A DNA stretch of 46,251 bases from Glycomyces sp. YM15 (GCF_016918015.1 NZ_JAERMK010000024.1:1-46251), one strand, 5' to 3'; shown: positions 7,452-15,462, counted from the first letter of the stretch. Notes: generated by a model from the letters alone, not told the origin. Numbers and translations are program-made.

Positions 7452-8660
7452 GTGCCCCTTGAAGCCGAGTCCTCCGCGCGGAATCTGCGCCGCCTGCGCA
7501 CGTACACCTTCTTCACCGTGATCGGCACCGGGCCCACAGTGCTGTTCCTGGCCGCGCTGTCACTCGCCGGGTCCAGTCTGACCGGCATCGAGCTGGCGCT
7601 GGCGGGCGGTGCCGTGACGGTCTCGGTGGTGCTGTGCACGGCGGCGCTGGCGCTCCACTGGCACGGGCAGGGACCGGTGCGGCGGAAGGTCTTCTGGTCG
7701 GCGTCGCTGCTGATGCTCGTGCTCGGTGCCGCCGTCGAGGCCCGCGCAGGACAGATCGAGGGCGTGTGGGCGGCGCCGGTGGGGATGCTCGTGGCGGAGT
7801 TCGCGCTGTGGTTCAGGCCGGGGAGGCGGGCACGGGCGCTGCTGCTGGGATGCGCGGTCGTACTGGGCGCGGTGGTGTGCTTCGCGCAGCTGGGCTGGTT
7901 CTCGCCCGGGGCGGTGGTCGTGTCGATCCTGATGGTGCCCACCATGAGCACGGCCGTCGTCTGCCAGTTGTGGCACTACCAGGTGGCGCAGGAGCTCGAG
8001 CGGGCCCGCGGTCTCGCGGCGGAGCTCGCGGTCGCCGAGGAGCGGCTGCGATTCGCCGGCGAGCTGCACGACGTGCAGGGCGGGAACCTGCAGGCGATCA
8101 CGCTGAAGGCGCAGGTCGCCCGGCGACTGGCGGCCGTGGACCCTGAGCGGGCGGAGGCCGAGATGCGGGCGGTAGAGGAGCTCGCCCGGGCGGCGCTCAA
8201 GGACGCGCGGGAGGTCGTGGGCGGGTACCGGAAGGTCGCGCTCGCGGACGAGATCGACTCGGCCGCGAGGATCCTCAAATCGGCGGGCGTGCAGGCCACG
8301 GTGCCCGACGCCGCGCCGTCGCTCGACGAGGACACCGAGAGGCTGCTCGGGCTGCTGGTGCGCGAGGCGACCACGAACCTGATCCGACACGCGGACCCGA
8401 CCGCCGCCGACATGTCCATCGTGGAGATCGACGCGGAGGTCACGGTCACGGTGACGAACAACGGGGCGCCCGCGCCCGGCGGGAACGGCAACGGCCTGGC
8501 GATGCTCAGGGACCGGTTCGCCGAAGCGGGCGGGACCGTGGAGCATGCCCACGACGGCGACCGGTTCGTCCTCAAGGGAACCGTGCCGAAGCCGCAGGTG
8601 CCGCCGCAGCGGCGGGCGACGCCGGTGCGGCGGATCGCGCGCAGGCGGGCGCGGCGATGA
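7452..8660 (+). CDS. Sensor histidine kinase (NarL/DesK type)
   Basis: About 402 residues. The N-terminal half has around five to six hydrophobic helices (residues 18-170) and no large extracytoplasmic domain, as in intramembrane-sensing or DesK-like kinases. A short coiled linker leads to the HisKA_3 box FAGELHDVQGGNLQAI with phospho-acceptor H206, then HATPase_c with LVREATTNLIRHA (N-box) and GNGNGLAMLRDR (G-box). The C-terminus is Arg-rich. The start is uncertain: GTG 7452 is taken, with in-frame TTG 7440 and GTG 7389 as alternatives and no strong ribosome site for any. Its stop overlaps the response regulator start by 4 bp. It probably senses envelope stress and controls the divergent ABC exporter. 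Confidence 0.88.
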   Translation: MPLEAESSARNLRRLRTYTFFTVIGTGPTVLFLAALSLAGSSLTGIELALAGGAVTVSVVLCTAALALHWHGQGPVRRKVFWSASLLMLVLGAAVEARAGQIEGVWAAPVGMLVAEFALWFRPGRRARALLLGCAVVLGAVVCFAQLGWFSPGAVVVSILMVPTMSTAVVCQLWHYQVAQELERARGLAAELAVAEERLRFAGELHDVQGGNLQAITLKAQVARRLAAVDPERAEAEMRAVEELARAALKDAREVVGGYRKVALADEIDSAARILKSAGVQATVPDAAPSLDEDTERLLGLLVREATTNLIRHADPTAADMSIVEIDAEVTVTVTNNGAPAPGGNGNGLAMLRDRFAEAGGTVEHAHDGDRFVLKGTVPKPQVPPQRRATPVRRIARRRARR

Positions 8661-9262
8661 TCCGGCTCCTGGTCGCCGACGACGAGACGCTGGTGCGCGA
8701 AGCGCTGGCCGTGCTCCTCGGGCTCGAAGACGACATCACCGTGATCGCCCAGGCCGACAACGGGGCCGACGCGGTGACGCTCGCAGGCTCCCGGCTCCCC
8801 GACATCGCCGTCCTCGACCTGGAGATGCCGCCGCAGGACGGGCTCTGGGCCGCGGCGCGCATCCGCGAGCACCACCCCGACATCAAGGTCATGCTCGTGA
8901 CCCGGCACGCCCGCCCGGGAGTGCTGCGCCGGGCCCTCGCCGCCGGCGTCTCGGGCTTCGTCCCCAAGACCACCCCGGCCGAGCGGCTCGCGCAGATCAT
9001 CCGCGACATCAGCCAGGGCCGCCGCTACATCGACCCGGAGATCGCCGCGACGGCCCTCACCGAGGACCGCTCGCCCCTGACCGAACGGGAGCTCGACCTG
9101 CTCCGCGCGACCAGGGGCGGCGGCACGATCGAGGAGATCGCCGCCCGGCTCCACCTCGCGCCGGGGACCGTCCGCAACTACCTGTCGACCGCGATGCGCA
9201 AACTCGACAAGAAGACCCGCCACGCCGCCGCCCAGCACGCCTGGGAGCAGGGCTGGATCTAG
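8657..9262 (+). CDS. Response regulator, NarL/FixJ family
   Basis: A 201-residue regulator with a receiver domain (1-120) and a LuxR-type helix-turn-helix (about 135-195). The acidic pocket is D8-D9, the phospho-acceptor is D54 in IAVLDLEMP, and the conserved Lys is in SGFVPKTTP. The output domain reads LTERELDLLRATRGGGTIEEIAA then LAPGTVRNYLSTAMRKL, typical of DesR-like regulators. It overlaps the kinase stop by 4 bp (ATGA), so the pair is translationally coupled. A hairpin terminator follows the stop. The likely target is the divergent ABC exporter operon through the palindrome at 7412-7423 (inference). Confidence 0.93.
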   Translation: MIRLLVADDETLVREALAVLLGLEDDITVIAQADNGADAVTLAGSRLPDIAVLDLEMPPQDGLWAAARIREHHPDIKVMLVTRHARPGVLRRALAAGVSGFVPKTTPAERLAQIIRDISQGRRYIDPEIAATALTEDRSPLTERELDLLRATRGGGTIEEIAARLHLAPGTVRNYLSTAMRKLDKKTRHAAAQHAWEQGWI

Positions 9263-9270
9263 GCGGCGCT

Positions 9271-9295
9271 CGAGCGGTCCCGGCGGGGCCGCTCG
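9271..9295. terminator. Hairpin between the response regulator and MBL-fold genes
   Basis: Arms CGAGCGGTCCC (9271-9281) and GGGGCCGCTCG (9285-9295) pair over 11 bp with one G-T pair and a 3-nt loop. It lies in the 40-bp gap between two convergent genes, so it can serve both. Confidence 0.7.
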
Positions 9296-9302
9296 AACAC
9301 CC

Positions 9303-10136
9303 CTAGCCTTCGATCGTGAACGACTCCAGGTGGTCGAGCAGCACGAACTGCGAGTCCGGGCTGTACTGGGCGACCTTCTCCCCCAGGGCCGCACCGCCGA
9401 AGAGGTCCACCGCCGGTTCGGTGAGCGGCTCCTCGTAGTCGTCCCAGTGCGTGGGGATCACGTACGGCGGGCTGCCGACCGCGGTGAACAGCCGCTCCTC
9501 GTAGTCCGGGTAGTTCGGGTTGGGGCCCTGCATGAACAGCACCGTCGGCCGGATGCCCTCGATCTCCCGCTCGTGGAACGACGGCACCGCGTTGAAGAAC
9601 AGCGAGACGCCCCCGAACGTGACGAGGAAGGCGAGGCTGCCGCCCTCCACGAGGTCCTTGATCGCCGCGGGCCGGTCCGGGGTCTCGCCCGGGCGCGTGC
9701 CCGGGAACAGCAGGCTCTTGTGCTTCCCGGTGACGCCGTGGGAGGAGCGGAAGACCTCGACCGTGTAGCCCTCGAACTGGTACAGCTCACCGCCGCCCAC
9801 CTGCGCCAACTGCTCGGACGGCGTGTCCATGGCGCGCAGCAGGTTCAGGTGCGTCTCGGTGCCGAGCACCGTGGCGCCGGTCCGCTCGGCGACGTACGGG
9901 ACGTCGGCGATGTGGTCGAAGTGGGCGTGCGTGATGAGGATCGAGTCCGCCGCGCCGATGTGCTCGTCCACGGCGGACTCGTCGATCTGGATCGGCGTGT
10001 CCGGGTTGAACTCGCCGGGTCTGGTCGCGCCGGTGTAGGTGCGCGACACGTACGGGTCGACGAGCACCGTGGAGCCGTTGCCCGTGACCTCCCAGGCGTT
10101 CGTGCCCAGCCAGCGGACGTGGACTTCAGAAGTCAT
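9303..10136 (-). CDS. MBL-fold metallo-hydrolase, cytosolic paralog
   Basis: A 277-residue metallo-beta-lactamase-fold protein. It opens VRWLGTNAWEV, has the metal motif THAHFDHIAD (HxHxDH), a later His in FRSSHGV, and PTHWDD near the end. This is the UlaG/YycJ-like, non-beta-lactamase branch of the fold. It is homologous over its whole length to the upstream gene at 10126-11103, down to the shared ending LLDHLES / LIDHLES. It lacks a signal peptide and should be cytosolic. The ATG at 10136 lies inside the last codons of the upstream paralog (11-bp overlap) behind GGAG, so the two genes are cotranscribed and probably coupled. The substrate is unknown. Confidence 0.9.
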   Translation of the reverse strand: MTSEVHVRWLGTNAWEVTGNGSTVLVDPYVSRTYTGATRPGEFNPDTPIQIDESAVDEHIGAADSILITHAHFDHIADVPYVAERTGATVLGTETHLNLLRAMDTPSEQLAQVGGGELYQFEGYTVEVFRSSHGVTGKHKSLLFPGTRPGETPDRPAAIKDLVEGGSLAFLVTFGGVSLFFNAVPSFHEREIEGIRPTVLFMQGPNPNYPDYEERLFTAVGSPPYVIPTHWDDYEEPLTEPAVDLFGGAALGEKVAQYSPDSQFVLLDHLESFTIEG

Positions 10137-11103
10137 GGCTCTCCAAATGGTCGATGAGCAGGAACTCCGAATCGGGACTCGCGGCCGCGACCCGCTCGCG
10201 CAGCGCCTCCACATTGCCGCCCGCGACGGCCGGCTCCGTGAGCGGCTTGTCGAAGTCGTCCCAGTGCGTCGCGATCACGTACGGCGGGAAGCCGGTGGCC
10301 TCCAGCAGCCGCTCCACGTATTCGGGCGTGTGCCCGCCGCCGGGCTGCACGAACACGGCCGTGGGGCGCAGGTGCGCGATCTCGTGCTCGTGGAAGTTCG
10401 CCGAGCCGGCGTTGAAGAACGAGACGCCGCCGAAGTCGATCAGGTAGGTGAGGCTGCCGCCTTCGATGAGGTCCTTGATCTTCTTGGGGCGCTTCGGGAC
10501 CTGGCCGGGCCGGGTGCCGCCGAAGAGGATCTGCTTGTGCTCGCCGCCGGCCGAGTGCGAGGAGCGGAAGACCTCGACCGTGTAGCCGTCGAACTGATAC
10601 AGCTCGCCGCCGAGGACCTGCGAGAGCTGCGCCTCCGGGGCGTCCATGGCCCGCAGCAGGTTCAGGTGCGACTCGGTGCCGAGCACCGTCGCACCCGTGC
10701 GCGTCGAGAGGTACGGGACGTCGGCGATGTGGTCCCAGTGGCCGTGGGTCACCAGGATCGTGTCGGCCTTCGGCAGGTGCTCGTCGATCACGTCCTCGTG
10801 GACTTCGATCTCGGTCTCCGGGTCGGCCCCTTCGGCGGTGTACGCGCCGGTCGGGAACCGGCTCACCCACGGGTCGACGAGCACGGTGGCCGTCTCGGTC
10901 GTGAACTCCCAGGCGTTCGTGCCGAGCCAGCGCAGGCGCACCGCCGGAGTGGTCGCGTCATCGGACTGCGTGTCCTCCTCTTGTGCGGCGGCGATGCCGC
11001 CCGCGGTGGCGGTCGCCGCGATCGCGGCGGCGCCGGTGCCCATGAGCAGGCCGCGGCGGCGAATGGGCGGTGTGTGGTCGGTGGCTGTGGTCATGGGTGA
11101 CAT
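10126..11103 (-). CDS. MBL-fold metallo-hydrolase with Tat signal
   Basis: A 325-residue paralog of the following gene, with an added N-terminal export signal. RRRGLLMGTG (residues 15-24) followed by an Ala/Gly-rich hydrophobic stretch to AAAQ near 38-41 is a twin-arginine signal, so the protein should be exported folded with its metal bound. The metal motif is THGHWDHIAD, with FRSSHSAG and ATHWDD downstream. It is first in a two-gene operon and is divergent from a short LysR-type gene, with a palindrome-rich spacer between. An in-frame ATG at 11094 is an alternative start. The paired exported and cytosolic copies suggest one type of substrate handled on both sides of the membrane (inference). 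Confidence 0.9.
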   Translation of the reverse strand: MSPMTTATDHTPPIRRRGLLMGTGAAAIAATATAGGIAAAQEEDTQSDDATTPAVRLRWLGTNAWEFTTETATVLVDPWVSRFPTGAYTAEGADPETEIEVHEDVIDEHLPKADTILVTHGHWDHIADVPYLSTRTGATVLGTESHLNLLRAMDAPEAQLSQVLGGELYQFDGYTVEVFRSSHSAGGEHKQILFGGTRPGQVPKRPKKIKDLIEGGSLTYLIDFGGVSFFNAGSANFHEHEIAHLRPTAVFVQPGGGHTPEYVERLLEATGFPPYVIATHWDDFDKPLTEPAVAGGNVEALRERVAAASPDSEFLLIDHLESHDF

Positions 11104-11118
11104 TCAAGCCGCCGTGTC

Positions 11119-11171
11119 CCGTATCGTCCAATATCAACGCGCCTATCACCCGATACGGGCGTTGATATCGT
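11119..11171. promoter_or_regulatory. Interleaved inverted repeats and leaderless promoter in the MBL / LysR spacer
   Basis: Two inverted repeats are interleaved: CCGTATCG (11119-11126) with CGATACGG (11151-11158), and ATATCAACGC (11131-11140) with GCGTTGATAT (11159-11168). TATCGT at 11166-11171 ends 6 nt before the GTG of the LysR-type gene and would be its -10 box, so the second arm lies on the promoter. This is consistent with autoregulated LysR-type control of both directions. Confidence 0.65.
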
Positions 11172-11177
11172 TGCCGC

Positions 11178-11486
11178 GTGGACATCATGCGGCACTTGGA
11201 GTGTTTCCTGGCGGTTGGTGAGGAACGTCACTTCGGTCGGGCCGCCGAGCGTCTCGGCATGGAGCAGCCGCCGTTGAGCCAGCGCATCCGGCGCCTCGAG
11301 AAGGAGCTCGGCGCGGACCTGTTCGACCGCGGCGGCGGGCAGGTGACCCTCACGCCCGCAGGGCATGTGCTCATGCGGGAGGCGCCGGAGCTGCTGCGGG
11401 CGCATCAGCGGATGCGGACCCTGGTGAGCCGGGCGGCCGCGACCGATCCGGCGAACCCGCCGCGGCCGTGGTCGGCGCTCTACTGA
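11178..11486 (+). CDS. LysR-type DNA-binding protein lacking the effector domain
   Basis: A 102-residue protein consisting only of the LysR winged helix-turn-helix and linker helix. It reads HLECFLAVGEERHFGRAAE, PPLSQRIRRLEKELGADLF and VTLTPAGHVLMREAPELL, then ends PRPWSALY. Normal LysR proteins are about 300 residues and continue into a periplasmic-binding-like effector domain; that part is absent, and the next gene overlaps the stop from the other strand by 7 bp. The GTG at 11178 is supported by TATCGT six bases upstream (leaderless); ATG 11187 is an alternative. Either it is a decayed regulator or a constitutive minimal one. The conserved operator-like spacer favors retained DNA binding. 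Confidence 0.8.
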   Translation: MDIMRHLECFLAVGEERHFGRAAERLGMEQPPLSQRIRRLEKELGADLFDRGGGQVTLTPAGHVLMREAPELLRAHQRMRTLVSRAAATDPANPPRPWSALY

Positions 11487-12337
11487 CCGAGCGCTTCGGT
11501 GAGGGCGAGGGCGGCCCGGCTCATGGCGAGTTCGACTTCGCGGAAGTTGCCGCGGGTGACCTGGGCGAACACGGCGATGGCGTGGCGGCGGCCGTCGGGC
11601 CACTCCCAGACGGCGACCTCGCCCAGCCGGCCGGGGAGTGAACCGGAGCGGCCGAACGGCTTGACGTCGCTGGAGGCGAGACGGGAGAGGCGGCCGCCGG
11701 TCAGCTGGCGGCCCATCCAGTGCCGCACGTCGGCGGCGACCGGTGCGGGGCCGTTCCAGACGTGCCGCAAGAACGCGGTCATGTCGGCGGGCGTGGAGGC
11801 GTTGGTGCGCATCGGGTCCCAGGCGCTGGTGGCGCGGAGCTCGGCGGTGGTGACCGCGCCGCTCTGGAGGACGTGCGCGAGCGCTTCGAGGTCGGCGATG
11901 TCGAGGTCGCGGGCGACCTCTTTGAGGATGGCGCGGGGGGAGCCGAGCAGGCGGGTGTCCTTGAGGCCGAGCCGGGCGGGCAGGCTGCGGAGCGCACCGG
12001 CGCCCATGTGCTTGACGACGAGGTCGGCGGCGGAGTTGTCGGAGACCTCCATCATGAGCGAGGCGAGGTCCCATACGGCGATCTGCGAGTCGTAGCGGAA
12101 CCCGGCGACGCCGGTGCCGCCGAGGCGGTCGGCGGCGGTGACCCGGATCGGGGCGGCGGGGTCGATGCGGCCCGCTTCGACCTGGGACCGGAATTCCCAG
12201 GCGATGAAGAGCTTCACGATGGACACGAGGATCACCGGGTCGCTCTCGCGGACGCCGAGGCCGCGCCCGTCCGAGAGGTCGCGGATGTGGGCGACGACGT
12301 TGGCGCCCAGTGGTTCGAAGTACTGGTCGAGATCCAC
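11480..12337 (-). CDS. Class A beta-lactamase-like serine hydrolase
   Basis: A 285-residue protein of the class A beta-lactamase/transpeptidase fold. The nucleophile motif is S39-I-V-K42, the second is S99-D-N101, and the third, normally KTG, is R230-S-G. No clear omega-loop ExxLN motif was found. There is no signal peptide, so it is probably cytosolic and unlikely to be a secreted resistance enzyme; esterase or amidase activity is possible. GTG 12337 was chosen because AGGAG lies 6 nt upstream; GTG 12361 overlaps the preceding stop by 4 bp and is an alternative. It is the last gene of a GntR / DUF5808 / hydrolase operon. Confidence 0.85.
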   Translation of the reverse strand: MDLDQYFEPLGANVVAHIRDLSDGRGLGVRESDPVILVSIVKLFIAWEFRSQVEAGRIDPAAPIRVTAADRLGGTGVAGFRYDSQIAVWDLASLMMEVSDNSAADLVVKHMGAGALRSLPARLGLKDTRLLGSPRAILKEVARDLDIADLEALAHVLQSGAVTTAELRATSAWDPMRTNASTPADMTAFLRHVWNGPAPVAADVRHWMGRQLTGGRLSRLASSDVKPFGRSGSLPGRLGEVAVWEWPDGRRHAIAVFAQVTRGNFREVELAMSRAALALTEALGQ

Positions 12338-12357
12338 GGTCGCTCCTGGTCGCTCGG

Positions 12358-13500
12358 TCACAGACCGCGGGTGTTCGGGAGGTCGACGACGCCGAGGCCG
12401 TCGAGGACGGCGGCGCCGATCGAGGCGGCGGTGATGAGGACGAGCAGTGCGGCGACGCCCCAGCCGACGGGGTGGCCGAGGTTCACGGTCCATTGCGATC
12501 CGCCGGCGCGCTGGTGGACCAGGAACGCCGGGTCGTTCCGGTTGGCGTACACGAAGCCGCCGAGGTGCCAGTGCCGGTCGTCGTCGCGCTGCACGACGCC
12601 GGTGTCCTCGGGATCGCCGCCCGGCAGGCGGTGGCCGCCGGCGCCGACGCGGCGTTCGAACAGGACGGCCGTGGCCGCCGCCGCGAGCAGGGGCGTGAAG
12701 ATCGCGATGGTCGCCGCGGCCGAGGGCGGCAGGAGTTCCCAGAGGCGCAGGGCGATCCCGAGGAGCGTGAGGTTCGCGCAGGCGGCCGTGAACAGGAGCA
12801 GTTTGGCGAGCGCCTGCAGGTAGGCGCGGTAGCGGCGGGCGGAGTCGGCGGGGCGGGCGGCGTCGATCTCGGGGCGGGACTTCATGATCGCCGCCAGCAG
12901 GAGCGGGGCCGCGAGGGTGAGGGCGGCTTGCGCCAGGACCGGGTTCGCGGCCGCGAGGAACCCGGTGGGCACGCGGGGTCCGCTGTCGAGGGTGAGGCCC
13001 TCGAGTCCGGGGAGCGTGGCGGGGAGGGAACCGGCGCGGGCCAGCCCGGTGGCGGCCGTGGCCGCGAGGATCAGGACGGCGGGGGCGGTCCAGCGCCACG
13101 GCACGCGCACTGGGTCGGTGCGGAAGCCGAGGTCGGCCGTGACGGCCTGCGTCGTCCCGGCGTACCAGTCGCCTGCGGTCTTCGCGGCCCGTACCCGCCG
13201 GCCCGCGACCGTGTAGGCGACGGTGTCGGCCAGGACCAGCGCGAGTACGGCCGCTGCGGTCACCGCCGCCGGGTCGAACAGGAGGGCCGAGGGGAGGGCG
13301 AGCGCGACCGCGACCGCGCCGCAGGCCAGGACTGCGCGGGCGAAGCGGTTGCGGGCCTTGCGGATCGCGGGGTCGTCGATCCGGTCGGGCGGGACGGTGA
13401 CGCCGAACGGGAGGGCGGGCCGGGCGAGGGCGGGGACGGCGCGCCAGAGGGCGGTCACGAGCGCGACGGTCAAGAGCAGGGTGACGAGCGGGAGGGTCAC
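12358..13500 (-). CDS. DUF5808-containing (DUF1648-like) membrane protein
   Basis: A 380-residue integral membrane protein with about eight hydrophobic segments. The block HWHLGGFVYANRNDPAFLVH followed by WTVNLGHPVGW (about residues 310-350) is the DUF5808 signature, here placed between the last helices. Such proteins commonly accompany GntR regulators of the YtrA type in Gram-positive bacteria; their function is unknown, possibly membrane-stress sensing. It overlaps the GntR stop by 4 bp and is followed by the beta-lactamase-like gene, so all three are one transcript. The divergent ABC exporter is probably part of the same regulon. Confidence 0.8.
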   Translation of the reverse strand: MTLPLVTLLLTVALVTALWRAVPALARPALPFGVTVPPDRIDDPAIRKARNRFARAVLACGAVAVALALPSALLFDPAAVTAAAVLALVLADTVAYTVAGRRVRAAKTAGDWYAGTTQAVTADLGFRTDPVRVPWRWTAPAVLILAATAATGLARAGSLPATLPGLEGLTLDSGPRVPTGFLAAANPVLAQAALTLAAPLLLAAIMKSRPEIDAARPADSARRYRAYLQALAKLLLFTAACANLTLLGIALRLWELLPPSAAATIAIFTPLLAAAATAVLFERRVGAGGHRLPGGDPEDTGVVQRDDDRHWHLGGFVYANRNDPAFLVHQRAGGSQWTVNLGHPVGWGVAALLVLITAASIGAAVLDGLGVVDLPNTRGL

Positions 13501-13895
13501 GGTTCAGTCCTCTCTGGGGCGGTGAAGGCGTCGAGCATCCGCGCGGTGCGGCCGAGGACTTCATCGCGGTCCAGTCCGTGCGCGACGGCCTCGGCGAGCA
13601 TGATCGCCAGGCGCTCCTGCCAGGCGTCGGCGGTGCCGGGATCGGGCGGGGTGGTCCGGTCGCGGCGGATCACCGCGCCGCTCTTGCGGTTGACGCGGAT
13701 GAACCCCTCGTGCCGCAGCAGGTCGTAGGCCTTGTTGACGGTGTGGAAGTTGACCGCGAGGTCGGCGCCGAGCTGCCGGGTGGAGGGCAGGGGCGTCTCG
13801 GCGGTGAGCTCGCCGGTGGCGATGGCGGTGACGATCTGATCGCGGATCTGCTGATAGATCGGGATCTCGCTGTCCACCGCAAGCATGATGCGCAT
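13497..13895 (-). CDS. GntR family regulator (YtrA subfamily)
   Basis: A 132-residue regulator with an N-terminal winged helix and a short C-terminal helical tail, the YtrA layout. The HTH reads PIYQQIRDQIVTAIATGEL, LPSTRQLGADLAVNFHTVNKAYDLL and GFIRVNRKSGAVI. YtrA-type proteins repress adjacent ABC exporters and respond to cell-envelope stress. On the minus strand TAGACT lies 6 nt before the ATG, so the transcript is probably leaderless. This box overlaps one arm of the inverted repeat at 13904-13936, which predicts autorepression. Confidence 0.92.
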   Translation of the reverse strand: MRIMLAVDSEIPIYQQIRDQIVTAIATGELTAETPLPSTRQLGADLAVNFHTVNKAYDLLRHEGFIRVNRKSGAVIRRDRTTPPDPGTADAWQERLAIMLAEAVAHGLDRDEVLGRTARMLDAFTAPERTEP

Positions 13896-13903
13896 ACGTC
13901 AAG

Positions 13904-13936
13904 TCTATCTGATATACATGAACTAGAACAGATAGA
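13904..13936. promoter_or_regulatory. GntR operator-like inverted repeat TCTATCTG-N17-CAGATAGA
   Basis: Perfect 8-bp arms (13904-13911, 13929-13936) separated by 17 bp lie between the divergent gntR operon and ABC exporter operon. The left arm overlaps the minus-strand -10 box (AGTCTA on the plus strand, 13902-13907). The right arm is about 18 bp before the ABC start codon. Confidence 0.75.
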
Positions 13937-13954
13937 AGAGATGGAGTTTTCGCG

Positions 13955-14671
13955 ATGCATCCTCCCCACCGCCTCGAGTTCCGGGGCCTCACCAAGCGAT
14001 TCGGGCCTGTCGCCGCCGTCACCGGCCTCACCTTCGACGTCGAACCCGGCCGCGTCACCGGCTTCCTCGGCCCCAACGGCTCCGGCAAGACCACCACCCT
14101 CCGGATGCTGCTCGGCCTCGTCGCCCCCGACGCGGGCACCGCGCGCATCGGCGGGCGTGGCTATCGCGACCTGCCCGAACCCGCCCGCACCGTCGGCGCG
14201 GTCCTCGAGGCCTCCAACTTCCACCCCGCGCGCACCGGCCGCGACCACCTGCGCGTCTACGCCGACATGCTCGGCGCCCCGGCCGCGAGGATCGAGCTCG
14301 TCCTGGCGCTCACCGGCATCGCCGACGCCGCCCACCGCAAGGCCGGCGGCTACTCGACCGGCATGCGCCAGCGCCTCAACCTCGCCACCGCACTGCTCGG
14401 CGACCCGCCCGTCCTGGTCCTCGACGAGCCCACCAACGGCCTCGACCCCGAGGGCATCGCCTGGCTGCGCCGCCTCCTGCGGGACCTCGCCGCCGAGGGC
14501 CGCACCGTCCTGGTGGCGAGCCACGTCCTCTCCGAGGCCGAACGGCTCGTCGACGACGTGGTCGTCATGCATCGCGGCGAACTCCTCACCGCCGGCGCCC
14601 TCGACGCCTTGACCGCCGATGGCACCGGCCTCGAGCAGGCCTTCCTCCGACTGACGGGAGCCGCGGCATGA
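13955..14671 (+). CDS. ABC transporter ATP-binding protein
   Basis: A 238-residue ABC ATPase. Walker A is GPNGSGKTT (residues 39-47), the signature is YSTGMRQRLNLATAL, Walker B is PVLVLDEPTNGLDP, and the switch His is in LVASHVLSEAERL. It resembles ATPases of YtrB or bacitracin-exporter type. GGAG lies about 10 nt upstream of the ATG. It overlaps the permease gene by 4 bp, and the divergent GntR probably represses it. Confidence 0.93.
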   Translation: MHPPHRLEFRGLTKRFGPVAAVTGLTFDVEPGRVTGFLGPNGSGKTTTLRMLLGLVAPDAGTARIGGRGYRDLPEPARTVGAVLEASNFHPARTGRDHLRVYADMLGAPAARIELVLALTGIADAAHRKAGGYSTGMRQRLNLATALLGDPPVLVLDEPTNGLDPEGIAWLRRLLRDLAAEGRTVLVASHVLSEAERLVDDVVVMHRGELLTAGALDALTADGTGLEQAFLRLTGAAA

Positions 14672-15462
14672 ACCGCCTCGTCCGCGCCGAACTGCGCCGC
14701 CTCTTCTCGACCCCGCTGTGGCGGTGGGGCCCTCCAGTCGCGGTCCTTTCGGGCGGCGCGCTCACCGCGACGGCCGTGCTCGTGGGCCCCGAGCACTTCG
14801 ACCCGCCGATGCCCGGCATGGACACCGAAGCCGGAGTTCGCCTGGTGATCAGCATGATCGGACTCACCGTGCTCGCCCCGGCCCTGTTCGGGGCGCTCGC
14901 GGTCACCTCCGAGTACCGGCACCGCACCATCACCTACACGTTCCTGTTCGCGCCACGGCGGCACCGGGTGCTCGCGGCGAAACTCGCGGCGTACGCCTTG
15001 GCGGGCAACGGGTACGGCCTCATCGTCGCCGTCTCGGCGGCGGCCGCGCTCTACGGCGGCGCGGCAGCGCGGGGCGTCGACGTCGGCGCCCCGGTCGGGA
15101 CCGTGATCGGCCTCCTCGCGAGCCTCGCGGCGGCGATGACCGTCTACACCGTCATCGGGGTCGGCGTCGGAGCGCTGCTGCGCGACCAGACCGCGACGCT
15201 CGCGGTGCTCGGCGCCTACCTGTACATGGTGGAGCACCTGCTCGTGCTCATCCCCGGCGTCGGCGCGGTCTACCCGTTCCTGCCGGGTGGCGCGACCGCC
15301 GCGCTGACCCAGGCGAGCCTCATGGGCGAGGCCGCCGTCGAGGTCACCGGCTCGGCCGCGACACTGCTGCCGCCCGCGCTCGGCGCGGCGGTGCTCCTGG
15401 CCTATGCGGTCCTCGCGGCGGGCGCGGCCGTGCTGCTGCCCATGCGACGCGACGTCACCTGA
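14668..15462 (+). CDS. ABC transporter permease
   Basis: A 264-residue membrane protein with six hydrophobic segments, partner of the ATPase encoded just upstream (4-bp ATGA overlap). It starts MNRLVRAELRRLFSTPLWRW, the usual cytoplasmic N-terminus of ABC-2 permeases, followed by a helix and a short extracytoplasmic loop. TSEYRHRTITYTFLFAPRR is the coupling loop typical of this class. Together the two form an exporter of unknown substrate, likely linked to envelope stress by its GntR/YtrA context. Confidence 0.88.
   Translation: MNRLVRAELRRLFSTPLWRWGPPVAVLSGGALTATAVLVGPEHFDPPMPGMDTEAGVRLVISMIGLTVLAPALFGALAVTSEYRHRTITYTFLFAPRRHRVLAAKLAAYALAGNGYGLIVAVSAAAALYGGAAARGVDVGAPVGTVIGLLASLAAAMTVYTVIGVGVGALLRDQTATLAVLGAYLYMVEHLLVLIPGVGAVYPFLPGGATAALTQASLMGEAAVEVTGSAATLLPPALGAAVLLAYAVLAAGAAVLLPMRRDVT

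Noticed and set aside
9303..11103. MBL-fold pair as antibiotic-resistance metallo-beta-lactamases
   Set aside because: Motif context (LRWLGTNAWE, THWDD) is of the general hydrolase branch, not of B1-B3 beta-lactamases.
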